Below the pieces are notes generated by a model. It saw only the letters and a program-made list of their open reading frames with translations. It was not told the DNA's origin and ran no database searches. 35,582 nucleotides of DNA from Oscillospiraceae bacterium (GTDB lineage Bacteria > Bacillota > Clostridia > Oscillospirales > Ruminococcaceae), in the NCBI GenBank assembly GCA_028689635.1, contig JAQVCU010000019.1:1-35582 (forward strand), in the 5' to 3' direction. Positions within the stretch are counted from its first letter, which is position 1. The number at the start of each line of letters is the position of its first letter. Position numbers and translations under genes: made by a program. Of this stretch, positions 30,716 through 35,582 are shown one piece after another.

Positions 30716-31645
30716 TCATATTTGTTTCATCAGCCAATGATACAGGTCGTCATACACTGCGGCGCGGTTGGTTTCGTTTAGCATTTCGTGGCGGCCGCCG
30801 GGATACAGGCGGCAGGTTACATTGGCAAGTCCGGCGTTTTGCAGGGCTTTTGCCACAAGGACAGGATCTTTTCCAAAATCCCCCACCGGATCCATATCGC
30901 CGGAGAAGATCAGCACCGGCAGGGAAGGGGGAACCCGGCGCAGGCCGGCGGGAAGGTTCGAATAGCGGATCAGGGCGCACAGGTCGCGAAAACCCGCGGC
31001 GGTGAAAATAAAGCCGCAAAGAGGGTCCCGGCAGTACTGCCGGACGATCTCCTCGTCGCTGGTAAGCCATTCAAAGCCGGTATCCCCCGCAAAACGGCGG
31101 TTGAATCCGCCAAAAGCCAGCTTATCCAGAGAGGCGCTGCGGCAGCGGGACCCCCGGGCGCGGCAGACGGCGTCGGCCGCCAGCGCCCCCGCCGTAGAGG
31201 AAGGATGCTGCGCGCCGGTGCCGGAGAGAAGGATCCCGTCCAGCTCTTTTCCGTATTTTGCCATATAGCAGCGGGCGATGAAGGACCCCATGGAGTGCCC
31301 CAAAAGAAAATGGGGCAGACAGGGAAAGGCCTCTTTCACCAGGCGGGTGTGCAGATAAAGATCCTGGATCAGGTAGACGTAACCGTTTTTTTTGCCGAAA
31401 AAGCCCAGATCCTCCGGGGAGGCGGCGGTGGCGCCGTGGCCCAGATGGTCGTGGCCGGTGACCAAAAAGCCCTTTTCCGCCAGAAAAGAGCAAAACGCGT
31501 CATAGCGGTCAAAATATTCCGCCATCCCATGGGCCACCTGGACGACGCCGAGGATCTCGCGGCCGGCGGGGAGATACATTTTCCCCTGGATGGTATCCTG
31601 TTTGTTGGAGCTTAAAAAGGAAAAATGCTGGATCTCATAGGCCAT
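30716..31645 (-). CDS. alpha/beta hydrolase (monoacylglycerol lipase-like)
   Basis: 309 residues from ATG 31645 with AGGAGG 8 nt upstream. Serine hydrolase with the alpha/beta fold: nucleophile Ser118 in GHSMGS, acid Asp in IFSGDMDPVG, and His in PGGRHEMLNE. VQVAHGMAEYFDRYD at ~35-49 carries the HG oxyanion motif, and GHDHLGHGAT at ~64-73 is typical of the monoglyceride lipase (YtpA/PldB) group. Likely substrates are lysophospholipids or monoacylglycerols; cytoplasmic, no signal peptide. It is the second gene of a minus-strand pair with the Usp-like gene (22-bp gap). No terminator was found before the csp promoter region. Confidence 0.9.
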   Translation of the reverse strand: MAYEIQHFSFLSSNKQDTIQGKMYLPAGREILGVVQVAHGMAEYFDRYDAFCSFLAEKGFLVTGHDHLGHGATAASPEDLGFFGKKNGYVYLIQDLYLHTRLVKEAFPCLPHFLLGHSMGSFIARCYMAKYGKELDGILLSGTGAQHPSSTAGALAADAVCRARGSRCRSASLDKLAFGGFNRRFAGDTGFEWLTSDEEIVRQYCRDPLCGFIFTAAGFRDLCALIRYSNLPAGLRRVPPSLPVLIFSGDMDPVGDFGKDPVLVAKALQNAGLANVTCRLYPGGRHEMLNETNRAAVYDDLYHWLMKQI

Positions 31646-31667
31646 GGGAAGATCCTCCTTTTGGGGT

Positions 31668-32132
31668 TCAAGGTGATAGGCTGGGGGCGGTTTCGGGGGC
31701 CCCTTCCGCGGAGGGGGCGGTGTATACCGCCTGCAAAACGCCATCCAGGGAGACGGTGAAAAAGCTGGCGCTGGGAAATTTTTTCCACATCCGGGGCAAC
31801 ACCTGGCTGCCGCCGGTGGGAAGGCCGGTGACGATGTTGACCGGTTTTGCCGTTTTGATGTACCCGATCAGCTTTTTTAAAGGGTCGGCAGAATAGAGGA
31901 CGGTCATTTCGGCGCCGTGCTGTTTGGAGACCTCAAAAAGATATTCCAAAGCGGCGGCGTCGCCCTGGGAAAGATCCGGCTTGGAAATATTGATAACGGC
32001 GAGGCCGGTTTTGGAAATATCCGCCACGGCGCGTCCGGAACGGATCAGGCGCTCGCATTGAAGCTGGTTGGTAACGCAGACCACGGTGAGGCGGGCAGGC
32101 GGCGTGCGCAAAGGCTGAGAGCTGGCTTTCAT
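31668..32132 (-). CDS. universal stress protein-like (KdpD-type UspA domain) protein
   Basis: 154 residues from ATG 32132, which has AGGGAGGG about 8 nt upstream; the extension to 32186 has no ribosome site. Residues ~13-125 look like the UspA-type domain found in KdpD: LTVVCVTNQLQCERLIRSGRAVAD, a middle INISKPD, LYSADPLKKLIGYI, then NIVTGLPTGGSQVLPRMW. That family binds nucleotides, and small stand-alone forms are common in Clostridia with no proven function. The last ~25 residues are Ala/Pro/Ser-rich. It is cotranscribed with the lipase-like gene downstream. A possible -10 TATACT (32278-32273, minus strand) lacks a clear -35. Confidence 0.65.
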   Translation of the reverse strand: MKASSQPLRTPPARLTVVCVTNQLQCERLIRSGRAVADISKTGLAVINISKPDLSQGDAAALEYLFEVSKQHGAEMTVLYSADPLKKLIGYIKTAKPVNIVTGLPTGGSQVLPRMWKKFPSASFFTVSLDGVLQAVYTAPSAEGAPETAPSLSP

Positions 32133-32331
32133 GGGGCTTACCCTCCCTTTCTGTAGATCAAAGGCCGGAAGAAAAGCGGCGCCCATGGCGAGGATGAGGG
32201 GGACGGATCTGGAAGATCCATCCCGGCAAGAAGGCCCTGGGGCGGCGCGTCCGGGTTTCTCTTTCTACTTCCAGTATACCGCAAAATTATTAATAAATCA
32301 TGAGCGGCCCTTAAAAAGAAAGGGAAGGAAA

Positions 32332-33198
32332 TCAGTCGCGGGAAAGCTCCCCAAGGGCCCGGGCCACGGCGGCAAAATTTTCCAAAGTCAGCTCTTCCGC
32401 GCGGGCCGTAGGCAGGACACCGGCGGCGGTGAGGACCTGGGCGACCTGGGGTTTGCTTAGGGAAAGGCCCGAGGAAAGGGAATTGGAGAGGGTCTTTCTG
32501 CGCTGGGAAAAACCGGCGCGGATCACGCGGAAGAAAAGGCCCTCATCCGCCGTTTCCACGGCGGGGGATTCTCGGATATCCAAACGGATCACAGCGGAAT
32601 CCACCTCCGGCGCGGGCATAAAGCTGCCGCGGGATACCTGGAAGAGCACCTGGGGACGGCTATAGTAGCTGACGGCGGCGCTGACGGCCCCGGCGTTTTT
32701 TCCGCCGGGCGCGGCGCAGATACGTTCGGCCGCCTCTTTTTGCACCATCACAGTGAGGGCGCGGATGGGCAGACGCGCCTCCAGGATGCTCATGACGATG
32801 GGGGAAGTAATATAATAGGGCAGGTTGGCGCAGACGACCACCTCCAGCCCCGGGAATTCTTCCCGGATCAGGCGGGCCAGATCCACCTTCAGCACATCTT
32901 CGTTGAGGACGGAGACGTTGTCAAACTCCGCCAAAGTCTCATCCAGGACGGGGATCAGGCGGGAATCCAGCTCGATGCAGACCACCTTGTCGGCGCGCAG
33001 AGTCAGCTCCCGGGTGAGCACGCCCAGGCCGGGCCCCACCTCGATTACGCCGACGCCGGGGCCGGCGCCGCCCAATTCCGCCATACGGGGGCAGACAGAG
33101 GGGTTGACGATAAAATTCTGCCCCAGTTTTTTAGAAAAGGAAAACCCGTGCCGGGAAAGAATATCTTTGACATAGCCGATGTTGGAAAGCTCGGGCAT
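32332..33198 (-). CDS. rsmA: 16S rRNA (adenine-1518/1519-N6,N6)-dimethyltransferase
   Basis: 288 residues; also called KsgA. It dimethylates A1518 and A1519 in the 3' hairpin of 16S rRNA late in 30S assembly, using S-adenosylmethionine. KKLGQNFIVNPSV at ~23-35 is the family N-terminus, VIEVGPGLGVLT (~51-62) is the SAM-binding motif I, CIELDSRLIP follows as motif II, and NLPYY (~124-128) is motif IV, contacting the target adenine. The C-terminal helical domain has GFSQRRKTLSNSLS. AGGAGGG is 7 nt before the ATG. A hairpin plus T-run (33232-33259) lies in its leader. It is monocistronic here. Confidence 0.97.
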   Translation of the reverse strand: MPELSNIGYVKDILSRHGFSFSKKLGQNFIVNPSVCPRMAELGGAGPGVGVIEVGPGLGVLTRELTLRADKVVCIELDSRLIPVLDETLAEFDNVSVLNEDVLKVDLARLIREEFPGLEVVVCANLPYYITSPIVMSILEARLPIRALTVMVQKEAAERICAAPGGKNAGAVSAAVSYYSRPQVLFQVSRGSFMPAPEVDSAVIRLDIRESPAVETADEGLFFRVIRAGFSQRRKTLSNSLSSGLSLSKPQVAQVLTAAGVLPTARAEELTLENFAAVARALGELSRD

Positions 33199-33231
33199 AA
33201 AAGACCCTCCTCAAGGATTGATCGAAACGCG

Positions 33232-33259
33232 AAAAACCTCCCCGCCGCCACAGGCGGGG
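33232..33259 (-). promoter_or_regulatory. terminator-like hairpin in the rsmA leader
   Basis: On the minus strand CCCCGCC (33259-33253) pairs with GGCGGGG (33246-33240); TTTTT follows at 33236-33232, 34 nt before the rsmA ATG. No minus-strand gene lies upstream, so it may act as an attenuator. The short T-run makes strong termination uncertain. Confidence 0.45.
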
Positions 33260-33302
33260 CGTCAAAAATTAAAAAATAAAGGATAGCGCGGCTGCGGTTT
33301 CC

Positions 33303-33470
33303 TAAGCGCGAAGGGCAGGTGATATCATTGGCCATGCCCATAGGGCGGCCATGAAAATCATGATATCATCGGCCATGTGCCGCGTCCCGCGGCACGGCCT
33401 TTGATTGAAAGCGCCAGTCCGCACAGCGGACTGATGCGCTATAATAACCGCTTTGCGGTTATTATAGCAC
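33303..33470. repeat. dispersed hairpin repeat, copy B
   Basis: The left 50 bases match copy A (3622-3671) at 42 positions. The rest is a chain of perfect hairpins: GTGCCGCG/CGCGGCAC (33377-33395, flanked by GGCC on both sides), CAGTCCGC/GCGGACTG (33415-33433), and a 14-bp stem GCTATAATAACCGC/GCGGTTATTATAGC (33438-33468). GATATCAT recurs as a direct repeat around the left core. The right end GGTTATTATAGCAC is shared with copy A, which lacks the two middle hairpins. It lies between the divergent rsmA and deaminase genes; frames across it are not real genes. Confidence 0.8.
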
Positions 33471-33576
33471 GAATACGGCACGGATAGGAAGAAAAAAGAG
33501 AAACCCGTTGCGCCGCGGCGCAAAAAAAGGTATGATGAGAAAAAATGGCGGCGTGCCAAAAACGGAGGAATGTCCT

Positions 33577-34068
33577 GTGGAACGGAGAGACAAAACCAAT
33601 TATTATCTCGATATTGCCGAAACGGTGCTTACCCGGGGCACCTGCATCCGGCGGAACTTTGGCGCCATTATCGTAAAAAACGATCAGATCATCTCCACCG
33701 GCTATGTGGGCGCCCCCCGCGGAAGGGTCAACTGCTCTGACCTGGGCTACTGCACCAGGGCCCGCCTGCAGGTGCCCCGGGGAGAGCGCTACGAGCTGTG
33801 CCGGTCAGTCCATGCGGAAGCCAACGCCATTATCCACGCCTCCCGCAGCGATATGCTGGGCGCGACCCTTTATCTGGTGGGGCGGGAGTGCGACACGGGG
33901 GAATATGTGCGGGACGCCAACCCCTGCGCCATGTGTAAGCGCACCATCATCAACGCCGGTATCGCCACCGTGGTGGTGCGGGACGACAAAGAGCATTTCC
34001 GGACGATCGACGTGGAAAAGGCCTGGGTAGAGGAGGACGAATCCCTGGAGGGAAAGGCTGGCTATTGA
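33577..34068 (+). CDS. dCMP/cytidine deaminase family protein (ComEB-like)
   Basis: 163 residues from a GTG start at 33577; GGAGG lies 8 nt before it, better than the ATG at 33508. Zinc-dependent deaminase: His79-Ala-Glu81 in SVHAEANAI supplies a ligand and the proton shuttle, and PCAMC (Cys117, Cys120) supplies the other ligands. The insertion with GYVGAPRGRVNCSDLGYC near 42-59 is usual for dCMP deaminases (ComEB), which make dUMP for thymidylate synthesis. Two extra Cys (53, 59) and Cys75 in this region resemble a second metal site. The gene is between repeat copy B and a terminator at 34101. Confidence 0.9.
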   Translation: MERRDKTNYYLDIAETVLTRGTCIRRNFGAIIVKNDQIISTGYVGAPRGRVNCSDLGYCTRARLQVPRGERYELCRSVHAEANAIIHASRSDMLGATLYLVGRECDTGEYVRDANPCAMCKRTIINAGIATVVVRDDKEHFRTIDVEKAWVEEDESLEGKAGY

Positions 34069-34100
34069 GGAGCCTTTCCTTTTCTTCCCAGGCCTGCGGC

Positions 34101-34135
34101 GCGCGACCCCTACAGCTGGGGCCGCGCATTTTTTT
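34101..34135 (+). terminator. intrinsic terminator of the deaminase gene
   Basis: GCGCGACCCC (34101-34110) pairs with GGGGCCGCGC (34118-34127), one A-C mismatch, then ATTTTTTT. Confidence 0.8.
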
Positions 34136-34183
34136 GTGCATCAGGCGCCGGAGAGGCCGCCGCAAAAATATTTGTAAAAGGTG

Positions 34184-34257
34184 TTGACAACAAAAACCTA
34201 TTTGATAGAATGAGCTGGTAATTCTTACAAAGACGTTATAATACTGTTCATACGTCT
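34184..34257 (+). promoter_or_regulatory. promoter region of the MFS gene with a dyad
   Basis: TTGACA (34184-34189), 16-bp spacer, TAGAAT (34206-34211). Downstream, AGACGT (34231-34236) and ACGTCT (34252-34257) form an inverted repeat that encloses a TATAAT (34237-34242) without a matching -35. The dyad could be an operator or an early-transcript hairpin. Confidence 0.5.
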
Positions 34258-34272
34258 GGAAGGAGCCGCTCC

Positions 34273-35553
34273 ATGAAATGGCATGTCAATTCCCCCAACA
34301 TCGTCGAATCGGTCCGCATCCTCAAAGGCAACGCCAGGACGTCGGTGCTCTTTGAACCGATGTGGTCTGTCCCTTATGTGTTTTACAGCTTTTATTTGAG
34401 CCTTTATATGAAAAGCCAGGGCGTCACCGACGTTCAGATCGGCTTTTTGATCTCGCTGGGCTATGTGTTTGGCATTTTTTCGGCCCTCATCGGCGGCGCG
34501 GTGGTGGATAAAATGGGCCGCCGGAGATGTTCCCTGGTGTTTTCCCTCATCAGCTGGGCGGGAAGCGTGCTGATCTACCTTTTCTCCAACAGCTTTTGGA
34601 TGTTCCTGCTGGCCCAGATCGTCAATTCCCTCTCTAAGATCAGCGACGTGGCCTGGAATCTGCTGCTGATCGAGGGCTCCGACGACGACCAGCGCCTGGC
34701 GGCCTTCAACCTGTTTGGGATCATCGATATCGTGGCGGGGCTGTTTACGCCGTTGGCCGGGATGGTGGTGGCAAATTTTGGCGTGGCGGTGTCGGAGCGG
34801 GGCTTTTTGCTGTTCGCCTTTGTGATGATGGCGGCGCAGGCCCTGTGGCGCAATCACTATTACCGGGAAAGCGAGCTCGGCGCCAAAATGGCGGAGCAGA
34901 GCCGGAATGTGAGCTTTTTTAAAACCTTTTGCGCCAGCGTCGGCCAGATGAAGGGCGCGCTGACGGAAAAGAACCCCAAAATGCGCACGGTACTGGCGGT
35001 GTTTGTGCTTTTTCAGGTGTATATGACCATCGGCGCTTTTTCCAGCCTTTATTTTGCGCCCTATCTCACCGACGTGCTGGGCCTGGATAAGGCGATGATC
35101 TCGGTTTTGGGCACGGTGAACGCCTGCTTTACCTTGGGGGTCTATGTGTTTGTCATCCCTTTGCTCTCCCGGTTCAACCGCATCCTCTCCAGCGCGGGGG
35201 GCCTTCTGTTGCTTGCGGTATCCATGGCGGCGATGATCCTGATCCCATCCGGCAGCTTTTTGTGGGCCGCCGCCGCAGTGGCATTGTACTCCGTGGGTTA
35301 TGGCGTGACGCGGCCCATGCTGGACGCCCTGCTGGCCTCGGTGACCTCCGAACAGGGCCGGGCGGGGGTATATGCCCTAAAAAACACCATGATCGCCCTG
35401 GCCAGCGCGCTGACAGGGGCCCTTTCCGGTTACCTTTACGGCGCGGATCCCCGGGGGATCTATATCGCGTCTTCGGCGATCCTGCTGCTGTGCCTGGCGC
35501 TGATCGGCTGGTATTTCCGCCAGGGCAGGCGCGCGGCAGCGTCCGTCTCCTGA
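34273..35553 (+). CDS. MFS transporter
   Basis: 426 residues with about 12 membrane helices, major facilitator superfamily. The loop after helix 2 carries GGAVVDKMGRRR (~74-85), the family's G-x-x-x-D-x-x-G-R-x motif A. A cytoplasmic middle loop (~195-235, NHYYRESELGAKMAEQSRNVS) separates the two halves. GYGVTRPMLDALLASV near 335 matches a helix-10 region. GGAAGGAG is upstream of the ATG. Direction and substrate cannot be told: both drug exporters and metabolite importers fit. The gene is followed only by 29 bases to the end of the window, which show the start of a palindrome (AAGGGCCCTT). Confidence 0.9.
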   Translation: MKWHVNSPNIVESVRILKGNARTSVLFEPMWSVPYVFYSFYLSLYMKSQGVTDVQIGFLISLGYVFGIFSALIGGAVVDKMGRRRCSLVFSLISWAGSVLIYLFSNSFWMFLLAQIVNSLSKISDVAWNLLLIEGSDDDQRLAAFNLFGIIDIVAGLFTPLAGMVVANFGVAVSERGFLLFAFVMMAAQALWRNHYYRESELGAKMAEQSRNVSFFKTFCASVGQMKGALTEKNPKMRTVLAVFVLFQVYMTIGAFSSLYFAPYLTDVLGLDKAMISVLGTVNACFTLGVYVFVIPLLSRFNRILSSAGGLLLLAVSMAAMILIPSGSFLWAAAAVALYSVGYGVTRPMLDALLASVTSEQGRAGVYALKNTMIALASALTGALSGYLYGADPRGIYIASSAILLLCLALIGWYFRQGRRAAASVS

Positions 35554-35582
35554 ACATATTTTTCCGCCTGAAGGGCCCTTTT

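Noticed and set aside
33302..33559. 85-residue minus-strand frame over repeat copy B
   Set aside because: The frame is the repeat itself read through its hairpins; no ribosome site and no family.

Overview
The window looks like chromosome of a fairly GC-rich Clostridia member (Bacillota), plausibly a gut Oscillospirales-type bacterium. This is inferred from gene content: a DUF1846 protein, MtaB, a sortase B fused to Big2 domains, a PilT-like P-loop protein, an HPr-like protein, CD225 and DUF2752 proteins. AGGAGG-type ribosome sites, sigma-A promoters and short intrinsic terminators fit the same group. No taxonomic search was possible.

Layout. Positions 1-2,200 are accessory and AT-richer: a small ORF, a DUF1016-N gene of mobile-element type, then about 900 bp with no credible gene but a run of hairpins and terminators. 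Positions 2,365-4,200 hold a nitroreductase, a membrane-anchored coiled-coil protein, a truncated GNAT acetyltransferase next to a dispersed hairpin repeat, a perfect 54-bp palindrome and a related second dyad. Positions 4,207-6,186 form a MerR regulator and dehydrogenase pair linked by a promoter with the 19-bp spacer typical of MerR targets. At 6,351-6,650, minus strand, lies a tRNA-Leu(UAA) gene split by a 213-nt group I intron, with its own promoter and terminator.

From 6,851 on the window is mostly ordinary chromosome: CD225 plus DUF2752 membrane proteins, a homocysteine methyltransferase, a MATE transporter behind a terminator-like leader, a DUF1846 protein, an Lrp regulator with a mutarotase-like protein lacking catalytic residues, MtaB, an HPr-like protein without the phosphorylatable His, a DacF-type carboxypeptidase with a stop codon in its signal peptide, Pgi, a PilT-like ATPase, RidA, MgtC, signal peptidase I, an Mrp-type Fe-S carrier, sortase B-Big2, PepT, an M15-like peptidoglycan protein, GlyA, RarA, a cold-shock protein with a structured leader, a Usp and lipase pair, KsgA, a second copy of the hairpin repeat, a dCMP-deaminase-like enzyme and an MFS transporter.

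The strongest unusual signals are the tRNA-Leu group I intron, the two-copy modular hairpin repeat (3.6 kb and 33.3 kb), the MerR-type promoter, the interrupted DacF signal peptide and the pseudoenzyme pair (mutarotase-like, HPr-like). I did not find a CRISPR array, an rRNA gene, an intact transposase or a defence island.
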